This document shows, piece after piece, positions 49,211 to 59,518 of a stretch of DNA of 64,000 nucleotides (positions within the stretch are counted from its first letter, which is position 1; each line of letters begins with the position of its first letter). The stretch spans positions 3,838,501 to 3,902,500 of the forward strand of contig NZ_JBGGGT010000002.1 in assembly GCF_041276405.1 (NCBI RefSeq), in the 5' to 3' direction. The position numbers and the translations under genes were made by a program. Under the pieces are notes generated by a model, which was given only the letters and a program-made list of their open reading frames with translations, searched no databases and was not told the DNA's origin. The DNA is from Microvirga sp. TS319. Its GTDB lineage: Bacteria > Pseudomonadota > Alphaproteobacteria > Rhizobiales > Beijerinckiaceae.

Positions 49211-49244
49211 CCTTATCCAACCTCTTTTGCATCGTGAGCCTTCC

Positions 49245-50924
49245 ATGACAGCGACCTCCCGCACCGGCGGCCAGATTCTTGTCGATCAGCTTCTCGTTCA
49301 CGGAGTCGATCACATCTTCTGCGTGCCGGGCGAGAGTTATCTCGCGGCCCTCGATGCGCTGCACGATGCTAACATCAACGTCACGGTCTGCCGCCAGGAA
49401 GGCGGCGCCGCGATGATGGCAGAGGCCTATGGCAAGCTCACGGGCCGCCCGGGCATCTGCTTCGTCACGCGCGGTCCCGGCGCGACCAACGCCTCGCCGG
49501 GCATCCACATCGCCAAGCAGGATTCCACGCCGATGATCCTCTTCGTCGGCCAGATCGAGCGCGGCATGCGCGAGCGCGAGGCCTTTCAGGAACTCGACTA
49601 CCGTGCCGCCTTCGGCCCCCTCGCCAAATGGGCGACGGAAGTGGACGATCCGGCACGCTTCCCCGAGATCGTTTCCCGCGCCTTCCATGTGGCGACATCC
49701 GGGCGTCCGGGGCCGGTCGTGATCGCGCTCCCCGAAGACGTCCTGACCGAGATGGCGGAAGTCGCCGACGCGCCGCGTTACCAGGTCATCGAGGCTCATC
49801 CCTCGCCGGCGCAAATGGCCGAACTGCAGACGCTCCTGCAGGACGCGAAGAAGCCCGTGGCGCTGCTGGGCGGGAGCCGCTGGTCTGAAGCCGCCGTGCA
49901 GGATTTCATGCGCTTCGCCGAGCGTTTCGAGCTGCCCGTCGCCTGCACCTTCCGCCGCCAGATGCTCTTTCCGGCCGATCACCCGTCCTATATGGGCGAT
50001 CTCGGGCTCGGCGTGAATCCGAAGCTGCTCGCACGCATCAAGGAGGCCGACCTCGTCCTGCTCGTCGGCGGCCGTCTCTCCGAGATCCCCAGTCAGGCCT
50101 ATACGCTGCTCGACATCCCGGCGCCGCGCTCGCGGCTCGTTCACATCCATCCCGATTCCAGCGAGCTCGGACGGGTCTATTCTCCGCATCTGGCCATCAA
50201 TGCCTCGCCCGTCGCCTTCGCGGCGGCCTTGGAAGGCGTGAATCCGCCGGCCGCCCTGCCCTGGAGCGAGGGCACGAAGACCGCGCATGCCGATTATCTC
50301 GCCTGGAGCGATCCCGCCCCCATCAAGCATGCGGGCAACCTGCAGATGGGCCAGGTGATGGCTCACCTGCGCGAGGTGATGCCCTCCGACACGATCTACT
50401 GCAACGGGGCAGGAAACTTCGCCACCTGGGTTCACCGTTTCTGGCCCTTCCGCCATTACGGCACTCAGCTCGCGCCGACCTCTGGCTCCATGGGCTACGG
50501 CGTTCCGGCCGGCGTCGGCGCCAAGCGCATCAATCCCGACAGCACGGTCGTGGTGTTCGCGGGCGACGGCGACTTCCTGATGAACGGACAGGAATTCGCG
50601 ACCGCCGTGCAATACGACCTGCCGATCCTCGTGATCCTGCTCGACAACGGCATGTACGGCACGATCCGCATGCACCAGGAGCGCGAGTATCCGGGCCGCG
50701 TCTCGGCCACGATGCTGAAGAACCCGGATTTCGCGGCCTATGCCAAGGCCTTCGGGGGCTATGGCGAGCGCGTCGAGACCACGGACGATTTCCCGGCCGC
50801 CCTCCAGCGGGCACTCACCTCGGGCAAGCCCGCGATCCTGCACTGCCTCTTGGATCCCGAGGCGATCACGCCCGCCATGTCCCTCTCGGCCATCCGCGAG
50901 AAGGCGCTGGCGAGCCGCGGCTGA
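49245..50924 (+). CDS. Thiamine-pyrophosphate-dependent enzyme (acetolactate-synthase-like)
   Basis: 559 residues in the three-domain IlvB layout: PYR domain with catalytic E52 (CRQEGGAAMMAEAYG), central Rossmann domain, and PP domain with GDG at 440-442 followed by NGQEFATAVQYDLPILVILL and Asn. No regulatory subunit gene is adjacent, and the protein differs from housekeeping IlvB, so a catabolic 2-oxo acid decarboxylase, lyase or synthase is as likely. Its place after lysine genes suggests a role on a 2-oxo acid from amino acid breakdown; that is inference. A 6-bp hairpin (50943-50960) follows the stop. Confidence 0.87.
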   Translation: MTATSRTGGQILVDQLLVHGVDHIFCVPGESYLAALDALHDANINVTVCRQEGGAAMMAEAYGKLTGRPGICFVTRGPGATNASPGIHIAKQDSTPMILFVGQIERGMREREAFQELDYRAAFGPLAKWATEVDDPARFPEIVSRAFHVATSGRPGPVVIALPEDVLTEMAEVADAPRYQVIEAHPSPAQMAELQTLLQDAKKPVALLGGSRWSEAAVQDFMRFAERFELPVACTFRRQMLFPADHPSYMGDLGLGVNPKLLARIKEADLVLLVGGRLSEIPSQAYTLLDIPAPRSRLVHIHPDSSELGRVYSPHLAINASPVAFAAALEGVNPPAALPWSEGTKTAHADYLAWSDPAPIKHAGNLQMGQVMAHLREVMPSDTIYCNGAGNFATWVHRFWPFRHYGTQLAPTSGSMGYGVPAGVGAKRINPDSTVVVFAGDGDFLMNGQEFATAVQYDLPILVILLDNGMYGTIRMHQEREYPGRVSATMLKNPDFAAYAKAFGGYGERVETTDDFPAALQRALTSGKPAILHCLLDPEAITPAMSLSAIREKALASRG

Positions 50925-50978
50925 TTGACGTGACCGGTGAGCGGCTTCTATAAGGAAGCCGTTCAACCTGGAGCTTTT

Positions 50979-51005
50979 ATGCACAGAGAGACCGAGTCCC
51001 GGTAA
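50979..51005 (+). CDS. Putative leader peptide of 8 residues upstream of yjhX
   Basis: ATG CAC AGA GAG ACC GAG TCC CGG TAA encodes MHRETESR. GGAG lies 5 nt upstream, an ideal ribosome-binding site. The peptide has no run of one amino acid that would mark a classical attenuator. Its coding sequence overlaps the first strand of the folded leader and one small hairpin, so translation would change the RNA fold. Confidence 0.4.
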   Translation: MHRETESR

Positions 51006-51074
51006 AGCCCGCCACCTGACAGGCGGGCGCGGCTGATCGCACAGCCGAATGCGCGCGTGTGCGCGCCTCTCTCT
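50985..51074 (+). ncRNA. Folded leader RNA (multi-helix junction) upstream of yjhX
   Basis: A 7-bp closing helix AGAGAGA (50985-50991) / TCTCTCT (51068-51074) encloses a small hairpin ACCG/CGGT (50991-51003). It also encloses three strong hairpins: GCCCGCC/GGCGGGC (51007-51028), CGGCTG/CAGCCG (51030-51047) and GCGCGC-GTGT-GCGCGC (51051-51066). The helices are contiguous with almost no unpaired linkers. It ends 28 nt before the yjhX GTG start. No known riboswitch class is recognised; it is not a tRNA. Confidence 0.5.
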
Positions 51075-51102
51075 TGCAACTCAACAAAGCTCAGGGTTTC
51101 CC

Positions 51103-51360
51103 GTGAACGTTTCACGCAATGGTCAGCGCGTGCTGCACGTGCTCGCCCAAGGCGGTCTCATTCGACATTACAAGGACGAGAACGGCCGCATTTTCGAAAT
51201 CGAATGCCTCACCCGTGAAGGGTGGCTCATGTCGCTCTGCACGATGGATCTGTTCAAGATGCTGCGCCAGAAAGGGCTCATCGCATCGTCGAACGGAGGT
51301 CCTTACCGCATCACGCGGCAGGGTTTGCGGGCGGTGAGGAGCCGGCCGGACAACCGCTGA
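51103..51360 (+). CDS. yjhX: YjhX family protein (putative toxin)
   Basis: 85 residues from a GTG at 51103, the same length as E. coli YjhX. The core QRVLHVLAQGGLIRH, then IFEIECLTREGW and KMLRQKGLIASSNGGPYRIT, is the family's winged-helix-like fold. E. coli YjhX has been listed as a toxin with YjhQ as partner. No acetyltransferase antitoxin gene is adjacent here, so a toxin role is unproven. The unusual structured leader directly upstream suggests post-transcriptional control. Confidence 0.87.
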   Translation: MNVSRNGQRVLHVLAQGGLIRHYKDENGRIFEIECLTREGWLMSLCTMDLFKMLRQKGLIASSNGGPYRITRQGLRAVRSRPDNR

Positions 51361-51382
51361 ACCGGCTCTTCGGTAACAATGA

Positions 51383-51405
51383 GGGAGGCGATGATCTCGC
51401 CTCCC
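51383..51405. terminator. Shared hairpin between convergent yjhX and transaldolase genes
   Basis: GGGAGGCGA / TCGCCTCCC with a 5-nt loop in the 68-bp convergent gap. It is followed by CTATTCATTTG on the plus strand and by TCATTGTT on the minus strand. Likely a bidirectional terminator. Confidence 0.6.
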
Positions 51406-51428
51406 CTATTCATTTGACCCAGCGGCTC

Positions 51429-52400
51429 TCAGGCGGCCTTCGCCTCGTCGAGCCGCTTCGCCACGAGGCCGCGCAAGCTGCGCAGATCCTTCACGAACGA
51501 ACGGATTCCCTCGGCGAGCTTCTCGGTCGCCATCGCATCCTCGTTGAGGGCGAAGCGGAAGGTCTTTTCATCCATGCGCGGCAGCGCCGGGGTCGTCTCG
51601 ACGCCCTCCGGCGAGAGCTTGCGCGGCAGCTCGCCTTCGGCCTTCGCCAGCTCGTCCAGGAGCGCCGGCGAGATCGTGAGACGGTCGCAGCCGGCGAGCG
51701 CTTCGATCTCGCCCGTATTGCGGAAGGATGCGCCCATCACGACGGTCTTGATGCCCTGCGCCTTGTAGGAGGCGTAGATGCTGCGCACGGACAGCACACC
51801 CGGATCGGTCTCGCCCGTGTAGGGTCCTCCGCCCGCCTTCACGTGCCAATCGAGAATGCGCCCCACGAAGGGCGAGATGAGGAACACGCCCGCCTCCGCG
51901 CAGGCCTGCGCCTGGGCCATGGAGAACAAAAGCGTGAGGTTGCAGTCGATGCCTTCCTTCTGAAGGACCTCCGCCGCGCGGATGCCCTCCCAGGTGGAGG
52001 CGATCTTGATCAGGATACGGTCGCGCCCGATGCCGCGTTCCTCGTAGGCTTTGATGATGGCGCGCGCCTTGTTCACCGTCGCTTCGGTGTCGAAGGAGAG
52101 ATCGGCGTCGACTTCCGTCGAAACGCGCCCCGGCACAATGCCTGCGAGTTCCGCCCCGAAAGCCACGGCGAGCCGGTCGCAGACCGCCGCCACCACGCCC
52201 TCGTGGGCGCCGCCCTGCCTGCGCCCCCAGGCCAGCGCCTCTTCGACGATATGGCCATAGGCCGGGGTCTCGACCGCCTTCAGCAGCAGGGTCGGGTTGG
52301 TGGTGCAGTCCTGAGGCTTCAGGCGGCGCACTGCGTCGAGGTCACCGGTATCGGCGACGACGACCGTCATGGCGCGCAATTGCTCTAGCTTGGAGGGCAT
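51429..52400 (-). CDS. tal: Transaldolase
   Basis: 323 residues from the ATG at 52400. Schiff-base lysine K132 in [11 protein letters not shown] aligns exactly with TalB K132. [20 protein letters not shown] and DCNLTLLFS are the other family motifs. It transfers the dihydroxyacetone unit in the non-oxidative pentose phosphate pathway. TalB-type length, not the shorter TalC/FSA. Stand-alone gene, with a repeat pair upstream. Confidence 0.95.
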   Translation of the reverse strand: MPSKLEQLRAMTVVVADTGDLDAVRRLKPQDCTTNPTLLLKAVETPAYGHIVEEALAWGRRQGGAHEGVVAAVCDRLAVAFGAELAGIVPGRVSTEVDADLSFDTEATVNKARAIIKAYEERGIGRDRILIKIASTWEGIRAAEVLQKEGIDCNLTLLFSMAQAQACAEAGVFLISPFVGRILDWHVKAGGGPYTGETDPGVLSVRSIYASYKAQGIKTVVMGASFRNTGEIEALAGCDRLTISPALLDELAKAEGELPRKLSPEGVETTPALPRMDEKTFRFALNEDAMATEKLAEGIRSFVKDLRSLRGLVAKRLDEAKAA

Positions 52401-52433
52401 TCCGGTCTCCGTGGGTGTCGTTTGTGCGAGATT

Positions 52434-52550
52434 TAGAGCATCGGACCCAAAAGTGGAATCCACTTTTGGGATCAAATCCGATGCTCCCTTCTTGGAAAGA
52501 GCGCATCGTTCTTGCGAAAAACCGGATCCACTTTTTCGCACGATGCGCTC
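52434..52550. repeat. Dispersed palindromic repeat, two-hairpin copy
   Basis: The clearest copy of the family. Hairpin A (52434-52484) has outer arms GAGCATCGG/CCGATGCTC and inner arms CCAAAAGTGGA/TCCACTTTTGG. Hairpin B (52499-52550) has GCGCATCGT/ACGATGCGC outside and GCGAAAAA...TTTTTCGC inside. They are joined by CTTCTTGGAAAGA. It separates the transaldolase and LysR genes. Confidence 0.8.
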
Positions 52551-52584
52551 GTGGGTTAATGCCCCGCCGTGAAGGGAAAATCCG

Positions 52585-53475
52585 TCACATGAAGAGGCCA
52601 CGATGGGCCTTCACCCGGTCCAGGATGAAGGCATGAACCTCGGCGACGCGGTGGAGGCTGCGCATCTCGGCATGGGTGACGATCCAATAGGCCCGTGTGA
52701 AGGAGATGTCCGGCAGGACGACCTCCAGCTCCGGATATTGCCGGGCGGCGTAATCGTGGAGGATGCCGATGCCGACCCCGGCCCGCACGGCTTCCAGCTG
52801 GGCCACGACGCTCGCGCACTCGTATCGCCGGGGCCCGTATTTCTCGAGGCCGGAGAAATATTCGAGGGCCGGGCTGAAGATGAGATCGGCCACGTAGGTG
52901 ACGAGCAGGCGGCCTAACAGATCCTCGGGCTCGGCAGGCTTGCCGTGGCGGTCGATATAGCTTCGCGAGGCGTAGAGTCTCAGGCGGTAATCGGTGAGCT
53001 TGCGCGAAACGAGCCGCCCTTCCGTCGGCTGCTCCACGGTGATCGCGATGTCCGCCTCTCGCTTGGACAGCGAGAAGGTGCGCGGCAGGGCCACCAGCTG
53101 GATCGTGAGGTCCGGGTGGCGCTCGGCCAGAGCGCCGAGCTCCGCCGCCAGGAAATAGGTGCCGAGTCCGTCCGGTGCGCCGACCCGCACGATTCCGGAG
53201 AGGGCGAGATCCGCCCCGCCGACCTCGTTGGCCACGGCCAGCGCCTGGCTTTCCATGCTCTCCGCCTTGGTCAGCAGGCGTTCGCCCTGCTCGGTCAGGG
53301 TATAGCCTTGGGGCTTTCGTTCGAAGAGCTTGGCCTGAAGCGCCTTTTCAAGGGAAGAGATGCGGCGGGAAACCGTGGTATGATCGGCCTCCAGCCGGCG
53401 GGCGGCCACCGTCAGCCGGCCTGCGCGGGCGACTGCCAGGAAAAAACGGAGATCGTCCCAATCGAAAGCGCTCAT
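52585..53475 (-). CDS. LysR-family transcriptional regulator
   Basis: 296 residues from the ATG at 53475. HTH in [20 protein letters not shown] with [16 protein letters not shown] (about residues 11-45). The effector domain starts near residue 90 ([17 protein letters not shown]). Divergent from mmsA (112-bp gap), so it is the likely regulator of the valine catabolic genes; this is positional inference. Confidence 0.9.
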   Translation of the reverse strand: MSAFDWDDLRFFLAVARAGRLTVAARRLEADHTTVSRRISSLEKALQAKLFERKPQGYTLTEQGERLLTKAESMESQALAVANEVGGADLALSGIVRVGAPDGLGTYFLAAELGALAERHPDLTIQLVALPRTFSLSKREADIAITVEQPTEGRLVSRKLTDYRLRLYASRSYIDRHGKPAEPEDLLGRLLVTYVADLIFSPALEYFSGLEKYGPRRYECASVVAQLEAVRAGVGIGILHDYAARQYPELEVVLPDISFTRAYWIVTHAEMRSLHRVAEVHAFILDRVKAHRGLFM

Positions 53476-53587
53476 CCCTGCTCTGTAGCATATTGGGATT
53501 TTTGCACAACGCGACCTCACCTTCACCCATAGTCGTGCAGTTTCGACAATGCTAGAACGGGACACGCAACATCAGGAGAGAAACGCC

Positions 53588-55084
<1,497 letters not shown>

Positions 55085-55091
55085 GCCAGGC

Positions 55092-55697
55092 TTGAAAGCC
55101 TCCTCGCGAAAAACTCTCGCCGCCGCTCTCAGCTTGGGAGCGGCGGTTTTCGCTTGGCCTGTCGAAGCGCTTCAATGTCCTCTTCCGCCCTATTCGCAAG
55201 AGGTCTTATCCCTTGGGCAAGCCCCTAAATCTGCCTCCGCCTATGCCCAGGAACGCATCGAGGAAATGCAATCGATCTTTCTCGGGCGCGTTGCGTCCGC
55301 TGAGTATATCCCCTTCACGAGCCGAGGCGGCGTTTCCATCATCACGTACGAAGTCTCCGACTGGTTCAAGGGGAGCGATGGGCCTCACGCCAGAATCGTC
55401 TGGTATCCAGCCATTCCCTGCGTGGAGAACTGCCCGCTTGAAGAAACGGTTAGCAGCCTGGAAGCCGACAGAACGACGGCCTTTGTCTTCGCGGAGCCCC
55501 TGAGCAGGAACATTCAGCTTAAGACAGGCAGGAGCGAGACTTGGGACGGCGAGAACCGCCCTTGTGGGAATCCCTCCCCGCTCCCTGTTACAAGGGAAGC
55601 TTTGCCCGGTCGGTCCAGCGCTGAATACGATGAGGTTCTTTTCAGGAACGCTCTGAGATCCGAGATCGAGATTCTAAAGAAGGAGCGGCGCTCCTAG
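55092..55697 (+). CDS. Secreted protein with NTR/TIMP-like fold, function unknown
   Basis: 201 residues from a TTG 7 bp after the mmsA stop; no ATG or GTG is available near the N-terminus. Signal peptide (RKTLAAALSLGAAVFAWPVEA). The mature part has Cys residues and the pattern IFLGRVASAEYIP, YEVSDWFKG, TAFVFAEP seen in netrin/TIMP-like domains. Codon use is less GC-biased than in the flanking genes. It has no evident role in valine breakdown and interrupts the mmsA-acd order. Confidence 0.7.
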   Translation: MKASSRKTLAAALSLGAAVFAWPVEALQCPLPPYSQEVLSLGQAPKSASAYAQERIEEMQSIFLGRVASAEYIPFTSRGGVSIITYEVSDWFKGSDGPHARIVWYPAIPCVENCPLEETVSSLEADRTTAFVFAEPLSRNIQLKTGRSETWDGENRPCGNPSPLPVTREALPGRSSAEYDEVLFRNALRSEIEILKKERRS

Positions 55698-55777
55698 CTT
55701 GTCCGATCCGGATTGAGCCTCTGCGATTAGCAAAGAGTAGAACTACAGAGGGGCGCAAGATGCGCTAAGATTGAGCC

Positions 55778-56929
55778 ATGACCCAGTTCTCTCTGACCGA
55801 AGACCAGATTGCCGTCCGCGACATGGCCCTCGCCTTCGCGGCGGAGAACCTCGCCCCCCATGCCCTCGAGTGGGACGAGAAGAAGCATTTCCCGGTCGAC
55901 GTGCTGCGGGAAGCAGCCGCCCTCGGCATGGCTTCGATCTATACCCGCGACGACCTGGGCGGATCGGGCATGACGCGGCTCGACGCCGCGCTCATCTTCG
56001 AGGCGCTCGCCACCGGGTGCCCCGCCATCTCGGCGTTTCTGTCGATCCACAACATGGTCGCGTGGATGATCGACCGTTATGGCTCCGAAGAGCAGCGTCA
56101 GCGCTTCCTGCCCTCCCTGTGCACCATGGAGCTCATCGGCAGCTATTGCCTCACCGAGCCCGGCTCGGGCTCGGACGCGGCGGCGCTCAAGACGAAGGCG
56201 GTGCGCGACGGCGATCACTACGTCGTCAATGGCGTCAAGCAGTTCATCTCAGGCGCCGGCACCTCGGACATCTACGTGACGATGGTGCGCACCGGCGAGG
56301 AAGGCCCCTCCGGCATCTCGACGCTCGTCATCGAAAAGTCGATGCCCGGCGTGTCCTTCGGGGCGCAGGAGAAGAAGATGGGCTGGAATGCACAGCCCAC
56401 CGCCGCCGTCATCTTCGAGGATGTGCGCGTACCCGTCGCCAACCGCCTGTCGGACGAGGGCATGGGCTTCAAGATCGCCATGTCGGGCCTCGACGGTGGC
56501 CGGTTGAATATCGGCGCGTGCTCCCTCGGCGGTGCGCAGGCCGCCCTCGACAAGGCTCTCGCCTACACGAACGACCGCAAGGCCTTCGGCAAGCGCATCG
56601 CCGACTTCCAGGCCCTGCAGTTCAAGCTCGCCGACATGGCTACCGAACTCGAATGCGCGCGCACTTTTCTGTGGCGCGCCGCCTCCGCGCTCGACGCCAA
56701 GGCGCTCGACGCCACCAGGCTTTGCGCCATGGCCAAGCGCATGGCGACCGACACGGGCTTCGAGGTGGCGAACGCGGCGCTCCAGCTCCACGGCGGCTAC
56801 GGCTATCTCGCCGATTACGGCATCGAGAAGATCGTGCGCGATCTGCGCGTGCATCAGATTCTCGAGGGCACCAACGAGATCATGCGCCTCATCGTGGCGC
56901 GCGATCTGGTGGGGCGCGGAAACAGGTAG
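55778..56929 (+). CDS. Acyl-CoA dehydrogenase, probable isobutyryl-CoA dehydrogenase
   Basis: 383 residues. SYCLTEPGSGSDAAALKTKA binds the acyl-CoA and FAD; the catalytic Glu lies in QILEGTNEIMR near the C-terminus. Placement between mmsA and mmsB makes isobutyryl-CoA, the valine intermediate, the most likely substrate; short branched acyl-CoA specificity cannot be read directly. It is distinct from gcdH at the left end of the window. Confidence 0.9.
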   Translation: MTQFSLTEDQIAVRDMALAFAAENLAPHALEWDEKKHFPVDVLREAAALGMASIYTRDDLGGSGMTRLDAALIFEALATGCPAISAFLSIHNMVAWMIDRYGSEEQRQRFLPSLCTMELIGSYCLTEPGSGSDAAALKTKAVRDGDHYVVNGVKQFISGAGTSDIYVTMVRTGEEGPSGISTLVIEKSMPGVSFGAQEKKMGWNAQPTAAVIFEDVRVPVANRLSDEGMGFKIAMSGLDGGRLNIGACSLGGAQAALDKALAYTNDRKAFGKRIADFQALQFKLADMATELECARTFLWRAASALDAKALDATRLCAMAKRMATDTGFEVANAALQLHGGYGYLADYGIEKIVRDLRVHQILEGTNEIMRLIVARDLVGRGNR

Positions 56930-57048
56930 ACAGACCATGGGTGCGCCGCGCTCAACCTGATGCTGCACGCAACGAGCGCGGACGTCATGGCCGCAGGCTC
57001 CATATGGCTTTTGCGAACATCGCCACATCCTGGAAAGGGAGGACAATC

Positions 57049-57939
57049 ATGACCAGCATCGCCGTCATCGGCCTCGGCAACATGGGGGGCCCCATGGCCG
57101 CCAATCTCGTCAAGGCGGGACACGCCGTGACGGGCTTCGACCTCTCTCCGGCCTCCTGCGATCAGGCGCGCTCCGACGGGGTGAGGATCGCGGGCTCCAC
57201 GGCCGATGCCGTGCGCGATATGGAGATCGTGGTCACCATGCTGCCCGCGGGCAAGCATGTGCTCTCGGTCTGGGCCGATATCCTGCCGGCCGTACAGGAC
57301 GGCGCGCTCCTGATCGACTGCTCCACCATCGATGTGGACAGCGCCCGCCAGGCGCACGCGATGGCCCGTGAGCAGGCGCGCAACCTCCTGACGCTCGACG
57401 CCCCGGTCTCCGGAGGTGTCGGCGGCGCGAAGGGGGCGACGCTCACCTTCATGGCAGGCGGCGCGAAGGAGGCTTTCGATCGCGCGGAGCCCGTTCTGTC
57501 CAAAATGGGCAAGAAGGTCGTCCATTGCGGAGAGGCGGGCGCCGGCCAGGCCGCGAAGATCTGCAACAACATGATCCTCGGCATCTCGATGATCGGCGTC
57601 GCTGAGGCGTTCGTGCTGGCCGAGAGGCTCGGGCTCTCGCATCAGGCCTTGTTCGATGTCGCCTCCACATCGTCAGGTCAATGCTGGTCGCTCACGACCT
57701 ATTGTCCCGTTCCCGGCCCCGTGCCGACCTCGCCCGCGAACAACGGCTACAAGCCCGGCTTCGCCGCAGCCTTGATGCTGAAGGATCTCAGGCTGGCGCA
57801 GGACGCGGCTCTCGCGTCCGGCGCATCGACCCCGCTCGGTGCGGAAGCAGCCCAGCTCTACGCGCTCTTCAGCAACGCCGGTCACGAGGGAGACGATTTC
57901 TCCGGCATCGTCAACTTCCTCCGCGGGCAGAGAGGCTAA
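57049..57939 (+). CDS. mmsB: 3-hydroxyisobutyrate dehydrogenase
   Basis: 296 residues from the ATG at 57049 with GGGAGGA upstream. NAD loop GLGNMGGPMAANL (residues 8-20), substrate-binding DAPVSGGVGGAKGATL and catalytic K170 in GAGQAAKICNNM. Converts 3-hydroxyisobutyrate to methylmalonate semialdehyde, the MmsA substrate. No 3-hydroxyisobutyryl-CoA hydrolase or enoyl-CoA hydratase gene is in the block, so those steps must be encoded elsewhere. Confidence 0.94.
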   Translation: MTSIAVIGLGNMGGPMAANLVKAGHAVTGFDLSPASCDQARSDGVRIAGSTADAVRDMEIVVTMLPAGKHVLSVWADILPAVQDGALLIDCSTIDVDSARQAHAMAREQARNLLTLDAPVSGGVGGAKGATLTFMAGGAKEAFDRAEPVLSKMGKKVVHCGEAGAGQAAKICNNMILGISMIGVAEAFVLAERLGLSHQALFDVASTSSGQCWSLTTYCPVPGPVPTSPANNGYKPGFAAALMLKDLRLAQDAALASGASTPLGAEAAQLYALFSNAGHEGDDFSGIVNFLRGQRG

Positions 57940-57943
57940 CCAT

Positions 57944-58050
57944 AGAGCGGCGGACGCAAAAGTAGGTACCGGTCTTGCGTAGAAAGATGCTCAAGAGCAG
58001 AGACTGACTGCATCGGATGTCAATCCGACGTCACGTCCGATGCTGTAGAG
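57944..58050. repeat. Dispersed palindromic repeat, degenerate copy
   Basis: Contains AGAGCGG, ACGCAAAAGTAGGTACCGGTCTTGCG, GATGCTC and CATCGGATG...CGTCCGATGC. It matches the family in order but has decayed arms. It follows mmsB by 4 bp and may also serve as a transcript end. Confidence 0.5.
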
Positions 58051-58102
58051 CCCGAAACCGTGGTTGTGCCCCTTACGGCCGACCGGGCGGGCCAATAAAC
58101 GT

Positions 58103-58118
58103 TATACTATTGAGTATA
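58103..58118. promoter_or_regulatory. AT-rich palindrome upstream of the O-antigen-ligase-like gene
   Basis: TATACT-ATTG-AGTATA, about 100 bp upstream of the membrane protein start. It may act as an operator, or one half may be a -10 element. Confidence 0.3.
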
Positions 58119-58215
58119 CAAAGGTTTGTGATGTGTTGCACGACACCTACAGCTTTTGTGCGCCTTGTCCGGTAGCGTGATCCTTCCCGATCGCTCAACC
58201 GACGATTGCTGTCCG

Positions 58216-59424
58216 ATGGTCCGCTCCGCCCTTCCTACGGCCAATCCTTCCACCGACGCAGCCGCCCTGCTGCGGCGCCTCGGTTTCGCGCTTCTGCTGT
58301 TTGCCATTCCTCTGGCCGCGCTCTTCACCCGCAGGGCGCTTGTGATCATGGCCCCTCTGGCCGTGGCGCTCGTCGCCATGGCGGCCCTTCTGGACGGCAG
58401 CGCGAAGAACCCTTGGCAGAGGATCGTCGGTTTCGTGACCTCACGGGCCGGTCTCGCAGGGCTCGTTCTGGTGCTCTGGGCCGCCATGTCGCTGATCTGG
58501 ACCCCCTTCCCGGCCCAGGCCTCGGAACGGCTTCTCAACATCGTCGCCATGGGCCTGATGGGCGTCGCGGGCTACCTGGCTCTGCCGGAACGGATGCGCT
58601 CGGCCAATCTGTATCTGCTCCCGGTCGGCGTGGGCCTTGCGGCCCTGATCGGGATCCCCATGCTCCTGCGGGGCGGGGGCCATCTCGACCCGGACGGGTT
58701 GGGCGTCGAGCGCGGCATGGTGACCCTCGTCCTGGTGCTCTGGCCCGCCCTGACATGGCTTCACTCCCGCGGCCGCAACCTGGAAGCCGTGGCGCTTGCA
58801 CTGGCTGTGGCCGTGGGCGCCTTCCTCACGGAGGATCCCCTCCCCCTCATCGGCCTGACCGTCGGCGCACTCGCCTTCGCCCTGACAGCGGCAAGCCCCT
58901 GGACGGGATCGCGACTGATCGGCCTTCTCATGGCGGGCCTCCTGATCGCCGCACCCCTTGTCCCCTTCGTCCTGAAACCTGTGGCCGGAGTTCTGGGGGC
59001 GGACCCCTCCACCCTCGCAAGCCTGGAGATCTGGCAGGGACTCGTGCTCAAGGAGCCCCTGCGCCTTTTGACCGGTCACGGCCTCGAGACGGCCTGGCGC
59101 GGACGCCTGTTCGGCCTCCTGCCTCAGACTGCCCCGTTCAGCCTGCTGTTCGAAATCTGGTACGAACTCGGTCTCGTCGGAGCCGTCTCCGGGGCCGTTC
59201 TGCTCTGCCAGGCAGCCTTCGGCGCAAGGGGGGACCGCCCCATTCTCGGTCCCGGCGTCATGGCGTCCTTCGCAACCGCCTTCTCCCTCGGCGTCTGCGG
59301 CATCGGCACCGCCCAGATCTGGTGGTTCACGGCGCTCGTCGTGCTGGTCCTGGTCTTCATCGCGGTCGAGCGCGGCCAGTTCCGCACGAAACGCCCGAAG
59401 GCCATCCTGCACCGCCTGCGCTGA
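58216..59424 (+). CDS. O-antigen ligase/polymerase-like membrane protein
   Basis: 402 residues from the ATG at 58216; a TTG 20 codons upstream is possible. About 10-11 hydrophobic segments. The large loop before the last helices contains LLTGHGLETAWRGRLFG, similar to the Gly/His-rich periplasmic motif of Wzy_C/WaaL-type enzymes, followed by FEIWYELGLVGAV. This family ligates or polymerises surface glycans. No other glycan genes are adjacent, so the assignment is to a superfamily only. Confidence 0.72.
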   Translation: MVRSALPTANPSTDAAALLRRLGFALLLFAIPLAALFTRRALVIMAPLAVALVAMAALLDGSAKNPWQRIVGFVTSRAGLAGLVLVLWAAMSLIWTPFPAQASERLLNIVAMGLMGVAGYLALPERMRSANLYLLPVGVGLAALIGIPMLLRGGGHLDPDGLGVERGMVTLVLVLWPALTWLHSRGRNLEAVALALAVAVGAFLTEDPLPLIGLTVGALAFALTAASPWTGSRLIGLLMAGLLIAAPLVPFVLKPVAGVLGADPSTLASLEIWQGLVLKEPLRLLTGHGLETAWRGRLFGLLPQTAPFSLLFEIWYELGLVGAVSGAVLLCQAAFGARGDRPILGPGVMASFATAFSLGVCGIGTAQIWWFTALVVLVLVFIAVERGQFRTKRPKAILHRLR

Positions 59425-59518
59425 TGCCGGACGGTTGTAAGGGCCGACCAGTCATCTTGACCGGCGGCCCCAGCCTCTGGTTCGCTGGACCCCGTTCGAT
59501 TCACGCAAAGGACATCCT

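Noticed and set aside
49245..50924. Housekeeping acetolactate synthase (ilvB)
   Set aside because: No ilvH/ilvN small-subunit gene follows and the context is amino acid catabolism; kept as a TPP enzyme of uncertain reaction.
50985..51074. tRNA or tmRNA gene in the folded region before yjhX
   Set aside because: The helix order loosely resembles a cloverleaf, but there is no T-loop (TTCRA), no anticodon-loop pattern and the arm lengths are wrong.
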